A stretch of 64,000 nucleotides of DNA. Source: Huiozyma naganishii CBS 8797 (Eukaryota > Ascomycota > Saccharomycetes > Saccharomycetales > Saccharomycetaceae). The position numbers were made by a program, and so were the translations under genes. Below the pieces are notes generated by a model. The model was not told the DNA's origin, made no database searches, and saw only the letters and a program-made list of their open reading frames with translations. Positions 1-9,983 of the stretch are shown here, piece by piece. Each line of letters opens with the position of its first letter. The stretch's first letter is position 1. The DNA lies in NCBI RefSeq assembly GCF_000348985.1, contig NC_035922.1:186001-250000 (forward strand). Reading direction: 5' to 3'.

Positions 1-2
1 CG

Positions 3-362
3 GATCAGTATGTCTGCCTTCACCTACCCTTACACTTCCACCAACTTATCTGGGGGAAAGTCTCTCAGGGGGTGCTCCACGTCACTCTACCGGAGAGCAA
101 CTCCCCAGCATTACTCCACGGGTGCAAAGATTGGTTACTCACGTTGCTAGAGTGGGGGGAGACCGTCCAGTGTGCGAAGATGCGGTTGTACGTGCGTAGA
201 GCGGGGGACGCACAACATTGTCGGTTACTGCTGAGAAACTTGCACTGGATCGGGGCAAAGATCTTGCAGAATGAGGACAGGGAGGCAGTGGTAGATACCC
301 TTGAGGAGGACGACCTCCTCCTCACAGACGAACACTACATCATCCTCGAGTTCGATTGCTGA
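3..362 (+). CDS. OAZ1: Ornithine decarboxylase antizyme, 3' part (window truncates 5' end)
   Basis: The frame is open from the window edge to the TGA at 360-362, giving the last 119 residues. Antizyme binds ornithine decarboxylase and sends it to the proteasome without ubiquitin, lowering polyamine synthesis. Visible support is the segment beginning VLHVTLPE, then LLHGCKDWLLTLLEWGE, which has the look of the antizyme core, and the position directly upstream of ARL3, as in Sc. The +1 programmed frameshift site expected in this family would lie 5' of the window, so it cannot be checked. The call rests on synteny plus a modest family resemblance. Confidence 0.72.
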   Translation, partial: DQYVCLHLPLHFHQLIWGKVSQGVLHVTLPESNSPALLHGCKDWLLTLLEWGETVQCAKMRLYVRRAGDAQHCRLLLRNLHWIGAKILQNEDREAVVDTLEEDDLLLTDEHYIILEFDC

Positions 363-452
363 CATCACACACTATACAATATTATATAACACCGTTTTGT
401 TTCAATATGGCTCACACATCTACATACAGTACATAGAGGGCAGAGCAGCAGG

Positions 453-1052
453 ATGTTCCACTTGGCGAAGGGGCTGTACCACAATTGGACTCGCAGGGAA
501 CAGTACTCCGTGCTGATTCTTGGGCTGGACAACGCGGGGAAGACGACGTACTTGGAGACTCTGAAGAGGACGTACAGTTTGCACTCGAAACCGCTCGATA
601 AGATTGTCCCGACCGTCGGGCAGAACGTCGCGATGATCCCCGTGGACAATGGGCGCAAAGTGCTCAAGTTCTGGGATGTTGGAGGACAGGAGGCCCTCCG
701 GAACATGTGGTCCGAGTACTACTCGCAGTGCCACGCCATCGTGTTCGTCGTCGACAGCACGGATAGCTCCAGAATAGACGAGTGGGAGCGCACGCTCACG
801 TCCATCATGATGGATGACGACGTGGAGGGTGTCCCCGTGCTCATGCTCGCCAACAAGCAGGACCGACCGGACAGGATCGAAATCCAGGACATAAAGGAGA
901 TCTTCAACCAGATCGCAGAACACCTCAGCGCAAGGGACAGCAGGGTGCTCCCCGTCAGCGCACTCAACGGCGACGGGATCAAGGACTCCATGGAGTGGCT
1001 CACAGTGAGGCTGGACAGGAACAAAAAGGGCAGACCGCCAATCCTCAAGTAA
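453..1052 (+). CDS. ARL3: Arf-like small GTPase Arl3
   Basis: The 199-residue protein is close to the Sc length of 198. Arl3 works at the trans-Golgi, where it recruits Arl1 and the golgin Imh1. Visible motifs are the P-loop GLDNAGKT at residues 24-31, switch II WDVGGQE near 74-80, NKQD near 130 and a G5-like SAL near 169. Gly2 is absent: the N-terminus is MF, which fits the known NatC acetylation and Sys1-dependent targeting of Arl3 rather than myristoylation. It starts 90 bases after the OAZ1 stop on the same strand. The first ATG of the frame was taken as the start. Confidence 0.95.
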   Translation: MFHLAKGLYHNWTRREQYSVLILGLDNAGKTTYLETLKRTYSLHSKPLDKIVPTVGQNVAMIPVDNGRKVLKFWDVGGQEALRNMWSEYYSQCHAIVFVVDSTDSSRIDEWERTLTSIMMDDDVEGVPVLMLANKQDRPDRIEIQDIKEIFNQIAEHLSARDSRVLPVSALNGDGIKDSMEWLTVRLDRNKKGRPPILK

Positions 1053-1174
1053 AGCACCTTGTACAAGCTATGTCTCTTCAGCATTGATATATAATAAACA
1101 ACACATATACACACTATATTACAAGTTTAAAGCCATCTGTTCTATGTAGGGTTCACCTCTCTATCAACTTTCCT

Positions 1175-2678
<1,504 letters not shown>

Positions 2679-4016
2679 CTAAGGAGTGTCCCTGTTTCTT
2701 GATTCGTCCCATATCTGATTACAGATGCTCATGAATATTTTCTTGTTTAGCGATTCCTGTGGCTTCAGTGCAAATTCAAAGGAGAACCTGCTGCTTTGGA
2801 CTTTGATCTCGCCGAACATCTTCCCGCCGTCCGCATCAGGCCGTATCGATGCCGATTTGGGGAATTTAGTGAACATCGGAGTTGGGATCGCCCCCTCTTC
2901 AATGGCCAAGTCGGATTCCTCGTGTGGGCTTTCATTCTTGGTCGTGGGGACCCCGCCGCCGTGATCTTGTCCCATCGAGCCCGCCTCGTCATTTTGAACG
3001 TTCAGCTCTTTTTCTTCATCATCATCATCATCTTCTTCGTCATCGTCCTCTGATTTACGATTACCTTCATTGTAGTTGCTGCCATCGCTAGTGCCACCGC
3101 TAGGTCCCTCCACGTCAATACCCTCCGCACCATACATACCTTCTTCCTCGATGTTTTGCTCGTATGTGTAGGGATATCTTCGTGCCCCTGGCATGGCGGA
3201 TATAACCGGGTCCTGTGGGATGGGCGAGTAATAGTTGGGCATCATCCCCCAATACGGATATGGCATTGGCATTGCCTGTGGTGGCGGCTGAGTTCGCATC
3301 GGGTATGGCTGCTGTGGCTGTTGCTGCTCTATATAATGCGGGTATTGGTATGGGTTGAAGGGCATCTGCGGGAACGTGGGAGTTGCCATAATCGGGTAGG
3401 AGGGGAGCCCACCAAATGATCTGTGCCTTTGATGGATGTATGGTGTGGATGCTGTTTGCGGGTACGCCCTCCCGCGTGCAGCTTGCGGATTGCTTGCGCT
3501 GCTGTTGAGGGGCACTCTCCCCAGGTACTGCACCCGTGGATCGCCCGGTCTACTGGAGAAACTATGCTGTTTGGTTGTACTGCCTGGAACTGCAGTGGCA
3601 GTGGCGGCAGTTTGCACCTCTGGCTGTTGGGAGATTCCCCCCAGCGGTGGTGGAATTTTCCTTCTCTTTAGGGACTGCTGATACACTTTGCTCCCCTTAG
3701 TGTCCCCCGCGTCCTCTTTAAACGGTTTGCCCTGGGAGGCTAATCCAACTGGGGATATGACGTCCTCGATCTTGATCGCACCGCTCTGCCTCCTCAAGAT
3801 GAGGTGTTCATCGAGTTTAGCGTCTCTGAGCGGCGTGACTATCATGCTGCTCCTCCCGGAGGAAGTTGTCGCTGATTCCACCTGTATTGCGTCATCGGAC
3901 AAATCTCTCTTTTGCGGTTGTTGTTGTTGATAGGAAACCGGAGATCGGTTCTGTGGGTGTTCCACAGTCTCGTCACTACCACCACCGGTACTAGAATTAG
4001 CAGGTAGTTCTGACAT
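2679..4016 (-). CDS. DIG1: Dig1/Dig2-type repressor of Ste12
   Basis: Dig1 binds Ste12 and Tec1 and represses mating and filamentation genes until Fus3 or Kss1 phosphorylates it. The 445-residue protein (Sc Dig1 452) is largely disordered: Gln/Pro/Tyr-rich around residues 200-300, a long Asp/Glu block near 340-360, and many SP/TP sites (for example NRSPVSY, SPVGLAS) as expected of a MAPK substrate. The C-terminal block FGEIKVQSSRFSFEFALKP is the most family-like segment. The start at 4016 (MSELPANSS) was chosen because upstream in-frame codons are low-complexity and contain the promoter CA repeat. It lies between MNN9 and CAM1, as in Sc. Confidence 0.85.
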   Translation of the reverse strand: MSELPANSSTGGGSDETVEHPQNRSPVSYQQQQPQKRDLSDDAIQVESATTSSGRSSMIVTPLRDAKLDEHLILRRQSGAIKIEDVISPVGLASQGKPFKEDAGDTKGSKVYQQSLKRRKIPPPLGGISQQPEVQTAATATAVPGSTTKQHSFSSRPGDPRVQYLGRVPLNSSASNPQAARGRAYPQTASTPYIHQRHRSFGGLPSYPIMATPTFPQMPFNPYQYPHYIEQQQPQQPYPMRTQPPPQAMPMPYPYWGMMPNYYSPIPQDPVISAMPGARRYPYTYEQNIEEEGMYGAEGIDVEGPSGGTSDGSNYNEGNRKSEDDDEEDDDDDEEKELNVQNDEAGSMGQDHGGGVPTTKNESPHEESDLAIEEGAIPTPMFTKFPKSASIRPDADGGKMFGEIKVQSSRFSFEFALKPQESLNKKIFMSICNQIWDESRNRDTP

Positions 4017-4301
4017 TTTCGCTTTGATCCGTATGTGTATGTTCACTAGTTCTTTCTTTCTTGGAGAGAGTAGTTTGTATAGACTGTCCCGTTCTTCTAT
4101 CAAATCAGTTCCGCCTACTATACTTCCCCCCCAAACCAAAGGCAAAAATAATGAACAGGAATGCAAACGCAAAACCAGAGTTAAAGTCAACCTGGGGAAA
4201 GCGACACTAGGTGAAAACCTTGGCGAACTGTTCCAAAAAGCGACCAAAAAAGGTAAAAAGGAAACAGCGAAGAGAATCACACCGCCAACAACTACCAACT
4301 C

Positions 4302-4322
4302 AACACACACACACACACACAC
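4302..4322. repeat. (CA)n microsatellite in DIG1 upstream region
   Basis: An uninterrupted run of AC dinucleotides of about 10 units lies some 290 bases upstream of the DIG1 start codon. Confidence 0.9.
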
Positions 4323-4537
4323 GACCAAGCCAGAATTGAGTTTTCTGATCCGACCACAGGCCCCGCCGTGATAAATAGGACGGCAGATCATATATATAGA
4401 CTCAATTATAGAAATAACAACACACATCTATAGAAGCCCCGCTGGAAATTCACGTTTTGTGTCCCGATTCGGCAGAAGTTCGCCAAACCTGAAACGCCAG
4501 AATTGCCGCATCCGGCAGTCGCGTTTTGGAGCCTCTG

Positions 4538-4665
4538 AGCCCTAAATTAGGGCTTGAGCGCCGTGTTTCGTGATGTGGGATCACGTGGACGATTTTGTTG
4601 AGTTTTGGATGCGAACCCTAATTAGGGCTTGTCATCAAGCCCTAAGAAGAATCTCGATTAGGGCT
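4538..4665. promoter_or_regulatory. Cluster of six Tbf1-type sites plus a Cbf1 site in CAM1 promoter
   Basis: Six ARCCCTAA octamers are visible: forward at 4538-4545, 4614-4621 and 4638-4645; reverse (TTAGGGCT) at 4547-4554, 4622-4629 and 4658-4665. They form three convergent pairs with spacers of 1, 0 and 12 bases. An ATCACGTG Cbf1-type site lies between the first two pairs at 4580-4587. ARCCCTAA is the known Tbf1 motif, and Tbf1 with Cbf1 is known to control ribosomal protein genes in several yeasts. Here they would drive CAM1, whose ATG is 232 bases downstream of the last site. DIG1 lies on the other side and could also be affected. Confidence 0.75.
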
Positions 4666-4681
4666 TTGGTTTCAGACAGTG

Positions 4682-4727
4682 TCCCAAAGAAGAAATTGGA
4701 AAAAATTTTCCAATTTCCTCTTTGGGA
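4682..4727. repeat. 46-bp near-perfect palindrome upstream of CAM1
   Basis: The left arm at 4682-4703 begins TCCCAAAG and ends GGAAAA. It pairs with the right arm at 4706-4727 over 22 bases with one mismatch, separated by only two bases (AA). If transcribed it could form a long hairpin in the 5' leader; as DNA it could be a dyad binding site. It lies 17 bases after the last Tbf1-type octamer and 170 bases before the CAM1 ATG. Confidence 0.9.
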
Positions 4728-4897
4728 GACGTCTGCGATGCTCTTCGAATGTGTCGTCGACGTTGCGATGGTTGGGCTGCGTCTGAGGTTGTGGTTCTTC
4801 TCTCTACTTACTAGACACTATTCAGTTCTGTTTGCACTGTTAATCGTTACGTTTGTTTTTTTGGCAGAGCACTCAAGCACACCGAAGCTACTCTACA

Positions 4898-6130
4898 ATG
4901 TCGTCAGGTACTCTATACGCCAGTTTCAGAATCAGATCCGTCGTTCCCAGGGCTCTTGTGAACCATTTCAAATTGGATGTCACCATCGTTGACCCTACCA
5001 AGTCTGGGGAACAGTTTGCTAAGGACTTCCCCTTGAAGAAAGTGCCAGCTTTCGTTGGTGCCAAGGGGTACAAGTTGACCGAGTTGATGGCCGTCAACTA
5101 CTACCTGTTGAACATGGTTCAAGACACCGCTGCTGTCGAGAGATTGACAGGGAAGAACGCAGAGGAGAAGGCTCAAATCATCAGATGGGAGTCTCTGTCA
5201 AACTCTGACTTGATTTCCCAGATCGTCGCCGCTTTCCTCCCATTGAAGGGTGATGCTCCTTACAACAAGAAGGCCGTTGACACCGCTTTGGAAACCATCG
5301 ACAAGATCGCAGCCATCTACGAGACTAGATTGACCGACTACACTTTCTTGGCCACTGAAAACATCTCTCTGGCCGATTTGGTCTCCGCCTGTCTGTTCAC
5401 CAGAGGGTTCAACTACTTGTTCGGCAAGCAGTGGAGAGCTGACCACCCAGCAATCGTTAGATGGTACAAGACCGTCATTGACAGCGAGATCATGAAACCA
5501 GAGTTCACTGACTTCAAATTCATCGATGAGCCATTGGCCCCACCACAGAAGAAGAAGGAGAAGAAGCCTGCCCAGGAGCCAAAGAAGAAGCAGGAGAAGC
5601 CAGCACAGGCCGCAGAGGCCGCGCCAGCCGCCGAGAAGAAGCCAAAGCACCCATTGGAACTTTTGGGTAAATCCGCTTTCTCCCTTGACGAATGGAAGAG
5701 AACGTACTCTAACGAGGACACCAGACCAGTGGCCCTTCCATGGTTCTGGGAACACTACAACCCAGAGGAGTGGTCCCTGTGGAGAGTCGACTACAAGTAC
5801 AACGACGAGTTGACTTTGACCTTCATGTCCAACAATTTGATCGGTGGGTTCTTCAACAGATTGTCCGCTTCCACAAAGTACATGTTCGGTTCCCTAGTCG
5901 TCTACGGTGAAAACAACAACAACGGTATCATCGGTGCCATTCTTATCAGAGGCCAGGACTACGTTCCAGCCTTCGATGTTGCCCCAGACTGGGAATCTTA
6001 CGCCTACACCAAGTTGGACGCCACCAAGGACGAGGACAGAGAGTTCGTCAACAACATGTGGGCCTGGGACAAGCCTGTTATCGTCAACGGTGAACCAAGA
6101 GAAATCGCCGACGGTAAAGTCTTGAAATAA
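4898..6130 (+). CDS. CAM1: Translation elongation factor eEF1B gamma
   Basis: eEF1B gamma is the structural subunit of the guanine nucleotide exchange complex for eEF1A. The 410-residue protein (Sc Cam1 415) has a GST-like N-terminal domain (residues 1 to about 205, with FPLKKVPAFVG and YKLTE), a Lys/Ala/Glu-rich linker at about 210-245, and the conserved C-terminal EF1G domain (KHPLELLGKS, ALPWFWEHYNPEEWSLW, NNLIGGFFNRL). The start at 4898 (MSSGTLYASFRIR) matches the family; the longer frame from 4853 runs into leader sequence. Upstream out-of-frame ATGs down to 4767 imply transcription starts downstream of these. TEF4 is the alternative paralogue, but synteny favours CAM1. Confidence 0.95.
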   Translation: MSSGTLYASFRIRSVVPRALVNHFKLDVTIVDPTKSGEQFAKDFPLKKVPAFVGAKGYKLTELMAVNYYLLNMVQDTAAVERLTGKNAEEKAQIIRWESLSNSDLISQIVAAFLPLKGDAPYNKKAVDTALETIDKIAAIYETRLTDYTFLATENISLADLVSACLFTRGFNYLFGKQWRADHPAIVRWYKTVIDSEIMKPEFTDFKFIDEPLAPPQKKKEKKPAQEPKKKQEKPAQAAEAAPAAEKKPKHPLELLGKSAFSLDEWKRTYSNEDTRPVALPWFWEHYNPEEWSLWRVDYKYNDELTLTFMSNNLIGGFFNRLSASTKYMFGSLVVYGENNNNGIIGAILIRGQDYVPAFDVAPDWESYAYTKLDATKDEDREFVNNMWAWDKPVIVNGEPREIADGKVLK

Positions 6131-6545
6131 GCATAAGGAATGCTTCATGCGTTACCGGAATGCTCATTGACACCTCTTACCACCTTCCTGTTATTTCTTT
6201 TCAAAACCTTCTTACATGCCTTCTGCTCGAAAAAATCGAGTCTGTTAGGAGTACGCAGGGATCAAAAGATAACGATTCTGTGCCTTTTCTCCTTTTCTCT
6301 CTAAAGCACGGTCCATATACATGGATCCGTGTCTGGCGAGAGTCATTATAGACGTCGGAAAGATTTGCACTCTTATACATACATACATAATATAGTATTT
6401 TATAATTATGCATGCATAATCAAATATTTCTTGATTTGTCTAAAGTAGTCGCTCTCATCGGGGTCAAGAAACAGAAACCAACAACTGGCAGCGTGTCCCC
6501 CTCCCCCGACCTCTCTCCATTCACCCACGATAAAGAGGGAGAGAT
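6131..6545. other. Intergenic: CAM1 3' end and SGF11 promoter
   Basis: 415 bases. The section 6365-6425 is very AT-rich with TACATACATA and TATAATT motifs suited to yeast 3'-end formation. No RNA gene is seen. Confidence 0.5.
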
Positions 6546-6839
6546 ATGACAGAATGCACGGTGGACTCTGTATCACAGGACATTCTGGACAACTTACTTT
6601 CCTCGATGATCCAGGACATTGTTGCCAAGGAGTCTGTCAAGTTTAAACAATTGAAGGCGCGATACCCAGATTACAAACCGTACTTCTACGATCCAAAGGG
6701 CACGCTCGACGTCCACGGACTCCCCAAGGGCCAAGAGTCGTCTCAGTATTTTATGTGCCAAAATTGTGGGAGGGAAATATCTGCTAACAGGTTTGCAGCT
6801 CATTTACAAAGGTGTTTAAGTAGAGCTGGCAGAAGATAA
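6546..6839 (+). CDS. SGF11: SAGA deubiquitination module subunit Sgf11
   Basis: Sgf11 joins Ubp8, Sus1 and Sgf73 in the SAGA module that removes ubiquitin from histone H2B. The 97-residue protein (Sc 99) has an N-terminal helix (VSQDILDNLLSSMIQDIVAKE) that packs on Sus1/Sgf73 and a C-terminal zinc finger CQNCGREISANRFAAHLQRC at about residues 72-91. The ligands Cys, Cys, His, Cys are all present. The first ATG of the frame is used. Confidence 0.95.
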   Translation: MTECTVDSVSQDILDNLLSSMIQDIVAKESVKFKQLKARYPDYKPYFYDPKGTLDVHGLPKGQESSQYFMCQNCGREISANRFAAHLQRCLSRAGRR

Positions 6840-7009
6840 ATGAAAGAAGGAAATCGAAGGGAAGAGTGAATGGTCGTTGGTGAGGAAATGTTTTCCCACC
6901 GGTGACTTCATATCGGTGATGATCAAATATTTATTAGAATAAACGAATATACAAAGTGCATTTCAATAGTCAGTGGACACAGAGCGGAATATGGGGTAGC
7001 TTTTCATCA

Positions 7010-7324
7010 TTATATATTGAGGTAGTCAGCTGCAATTAATAGCTCTAAGGACATTTCTGATGGAATGTTGAATTCTGGGAAAGGTTGGTCTTGTTCCGCT
7101 TGTTCTTTGTACTTGAAGTTGTATTCTAGGTACTCTGCCACTTTCGCAACAACGTGTGGCTCAATATCTGGTAAAGTGACTATGTTACCAGAATCCTCGA
7201 AGGGGCCATCCAGCATCGCTCTTAACATCGGGGAAAGCAGAGCAGCTTCCCTGGGGACCGTGTATTCGCTACCATCGGACGCAACCAGCGTCACCGGGTT
7301 CTTTTCAGTCTCCTCCATAACCAT
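7010..7324 (-). CDS. ELC1: Elongin C
   Basis: Elc1 is the Skp1-like adaptor of an Elc1-Cul3-Ela1 ubiquitin ligase, known for turnover of Rpb1, and also part of a Rad7/Rad16 complex. The 104-residue protein (Sc 99) spans one BTB/Skp1 fold: VTLVASDGSEYTVPREAALLSP, LRAMLDGPF, and the C-terminal EMSLELLIAADYLNI that docks cullin and BC-box partners. Met1 or Met3 could serve as start; the longer is given. It is divergent from VPS16, as in Sc, with 177 bases between. Confidence 0.93.
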   Translation of the reverse strand: MVMEETEKNPVTLVASDGSEYTVPREAALLSPMLRAMLDGPFEDSGNIVTLPDIEPHVVAKVAEYLEYNFKYKEQAEQDQPFPEFNIPSEMSLELLIAADYLNI

Positions 7325-7501
7325 TATTAAATGCTCCCCCCTATCTTTAATTCTGTTGAACTAGTTCTCAGTAGAGGGACCTCTCATGTGTCAAAAAGTA
7401 CGTTTTAAAGGTCTTTAAATTTGGAGTAAGTTCCGAAAAATTGTACAACGCTGGGAGTGTAAAAATATCGCAGGGGATACACACAACAGCATACAGGAAA
7501 T

Positions 7502-9814
7502 ATGATAACGCCTAGTTTCAACTGGGAACTATTGAACGGGACGTACTATAGGTCGAGAATTGTGGAAGAAAAGCTGCAATGGCCTCGATCGACGGACACC
7601 CAAAAATACCAGTACGCTACGTCTAGTTGTTTGATAGCGTTAGAGAATGTCGATTCCCTGGACGTGTACGACTACTCTGGACATATGATCAGTTCCGTTA
7701 AATGGGAGGTGCTTGGCCACGGCTTGCCACTGAAGTTCGATTTCCAGGATCCCCTAGGTTTGCAATTGATGGTGGTGTTTTCAGAGTGCCTCAAACTGGT
7801 AAAGAGCTGGGATCCCCTCGATATGGAAACCATCGAACTGGACAATGATGTACAAGACACGATATGGGACTACAAGTACTCGTTTGTTGTGCTGAAGGAA
7901 ACACAGAGTATTTGGCGGTGCAACTGGCAAAAGCATGCCCTTGAGCTAGTTTTCGATAACGCTGGGGCCAACTACAAATTACTAACCAAGAAACAGTGGT
8001 GTCCTTATAGAACTGCAATTATACTTCTCGATGTGGAGTCCGTTTATATATTGGATTGCCAGAATACAGGGAAACTGACCAAATGGCCTCTTCTACACGA
8101 ATGGCACGACGTTAAGATTTCAAAAATGGGTAAAATATGTCTTTACAACTACAAACTTAATAAGATCCAAGTGTTCGGGAGCTCAAATCACAAGGAACTA
8201 CTATGGGAAAACAACATTGACGAAGAAACACCTCAAGAGATTGTATGGTGCGGAGAAGAGACTGTCATGTGCTCCTTTGAGGACGAAGTGAGACTGCTCA
8301 GTTTTGGAAACCAGTACGTTACTTTTTGGTATCCTAGTAGCATTGTTACCATATTCCCAGTGGTAGATGGCGTCAAAGTAATTACTGAAGATCAGCTTAT
8401 ACTAATCACAAAAGTGAACAAATTTACGGAAAATGTCTTTAAAATTGGTTCCACGGAACCGGGAGCCCTTTTGCTGGACGCATACAATATGTTAGAGGAC
8501 AGTCCGCCAAAGTCATTGGACAGACTAAAGCATATTGATTTGAAAGAAGGTGTTGAAGATTGCATGGACGCTGCAGAGGACGAATTTGATTCACAAATAC
8601 AGAAACAATTGCTGAACTCTGCTTCATTCGGAAAAGGGTCACTTCCGTACAAATCGTTTGATGCCAATCGTTTTGTCAAAACTTGCGATAAGGTACGGTC
8701 ATTCAACATACTGCAAAGCTTTGGTATCTTTCTCTCTTTTGAAGAGTACAGTAATTATGGTATCGAAAATGTTGTTCGCATTTTACTTTTACAGCATAAG
8801 TATGCGGAAAGTTTGAAAGTTGCCGAGCTTACAGAGCAGATGGGGCTTTACGAGTTAATCTTCGAAGATTGGGCCTCCAAGAAAATACGGCTAAACTCAG
8901 ATTTGGAGGATGACCAATTGCTAACTTCCATTGAAACCCAATTAAAGGAGTTACCAAAGGGAGTCCGTCCGTCAACGGCGAAGATTGGGCAAGTCGCATA
9001 CGATGAGGGGATGTTCACACTTTGCAGAAATTTGTCGCTTTTAGAGAGTAAACCCGAGTTGAAGCTCATCGCTTTATATAGACTAGACGACGACAGTTTA
9101 GCGCTAAAGGAAAGTTTGAAAATTGGAGACCCGGAGATCACCCTCTCACTGCTGTTGCAGCTGAAATCAAAACTGACTGTGTCACAATTAGCAAAACTTC
9201 TAATACTGGATACCTCCCATTACGATGACCAACTATACTGCTACTACAATCGAAATGAGTTATCTTACCTCTTTGATTTTTACAGACAAAGCGATCAGTA
9301 CGTGGATCTAGCACATTGCATTTTGCAACAGGGGGAGGAACAGAATGCCGTGAAGTCAGTTCTCCCGCAAGTGGCAGAGCTCTACAGTAAAATGGGGAAC
9401 CGACACCCTACCGCGAAACAGAATACGGAAATAATTGCTAATGAGATGAAACTGCTAGCCTACCAGGAGTCCATATCTGGAACTTACAGCGTTGACTTTA
9501 CCTCAATGACACTCAACGAAACTTTGGCGAAACTCATCGAGCTGAAACAGGGCAAACAAGTGGAAGAGATGGTGAAAACTTTTAAAATCAACGAAAAGAA
9601 GTACTACCATATCACCTGCAAAGTCTTGGTAGAGCAAAACCGATTCGAGGAACTGTATGAGTTTGCGACCTCCAAAAAATCTCCCATCGGGTACGGTATC
9701 TTTTACCGGAGAGTCCGCGATAAAAACCGTAAAAGAGAGGCTGCCATGTACATTGACCTGATTTCAAACCTAACCCAAGATCAACGACAGGTCATGATCC
9801 AAGAGTGCCAGTAG
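7502..9814 (+). CDS. VPS16: HOPS/CORVET core subunit Vps16
   Basis: Vps16 is a class C vacuolar protein sorting subunit shared by HOPS and CORVET, which tether membranes for fusion at endosome and vacuole. The 770-residue protein (Sc 798) opens with PSFNWELLNGTYYRS, followed by a beta-propeller-like N-terminal half (about residues 1-350) and an alpha-solenoid C-terminal half. The C-terminal region includes VDFTSMTLNETLAKLIELKQ. ATG at 7502 is the first in frame. Confidence 0.93.
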   Translation: MITPSFNWELLNGTYYRSRIVEEKLQWPRSTDTQKYQYATSSCLIALENVDSLDVYDYSGHMISSVKWEVLGHGLPLKFDFQDPLGLQLMVVFSECLKLVKSWDPLDMETIELDNDVQDTIWDYKYSFVVLKETQSIWRCNWQKHALELVFDNAGANYKLLTKKQWCPYRTAIILLDVESVYILDCQNTGKLTKWPLLHEWHDVKISKMGKICLYNYKLNKIQVFGSSNHKELLWENNIDEETPQEIVWCGEETVMCSFEDEVRLLSFGNQYVTFWYPSSIVTIFPVVDGVKVITEDQLILITKVNKFTENVFKIGSTEPGALLLDAYNMLEDSPPKSLDRLKHIDLKEGVEDCMDAAEDEFDSQIQKQLLNSASFGKGSLPYKSFDANRFVKTCDKVRSFNILQSFGIFLSFEEYSNYGIENVVRILLLQHKYAESLKVAELTEQMGLYELIFEDWASKKIRLNSDLEDDQLLTSIETQLKELPKGVRPSTAKIGQVAYDEGMFTLCRNLSLLESKPELKLIALYRLDDDSLALKESLKIGDPEITLSLLLQLKSKLTVSQLAKLLILDTSHYDDQLYCYYNRNELSYLFDFYRQSDQYVDLAHCILQQGEEQNAVKSVLPQVAELYSKMGNRHPTAKQNTEIIANEMKLLAYQESISGTYSVDFTSMTLNETLAKLIELKQGKQVEEMVKTFKINEKKYYHITCKVLVEQNRFEELYEFATSKKSPIGYGIFYRRVRDKNRKREAAMYIDLISNLTQDQRQVMIQECQ

Positions 9815-9983
9815 AGAGCACCGGATTCGTCTTTAAATGGACTTTTACCCGGACTCAGTATTTTTTTTTAAGTGAAAATTTGCGATGAGCTTCTGAAATT
9901 TAAGCTGGTGGTATGCTTCGAGATGCGTAGTGACTATTAGATTAGTTAAATCCTCAGGATATCAAACTGGAAATAGCCCAAAT

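Noticed and set aside
4730..4897. Possible 5'-UTR intron of CAM1 (pyrimidine-rich stretch followed by GGCAG at 4862-4866)
   Set aside because: No GTATGT-type donor lies upstream and the nearest branch-like sequence (TACTAGA) is poor; the family start fits without splicing.
6340..6460. Centromere-like AT-rich core
   Set aside because: AT-rich tract and a CGGAAA-like sequence are present, but there is no CDEI (RTCACRTG) at the right distance and no CDEIII core; the position in Sc is far from a centromere.
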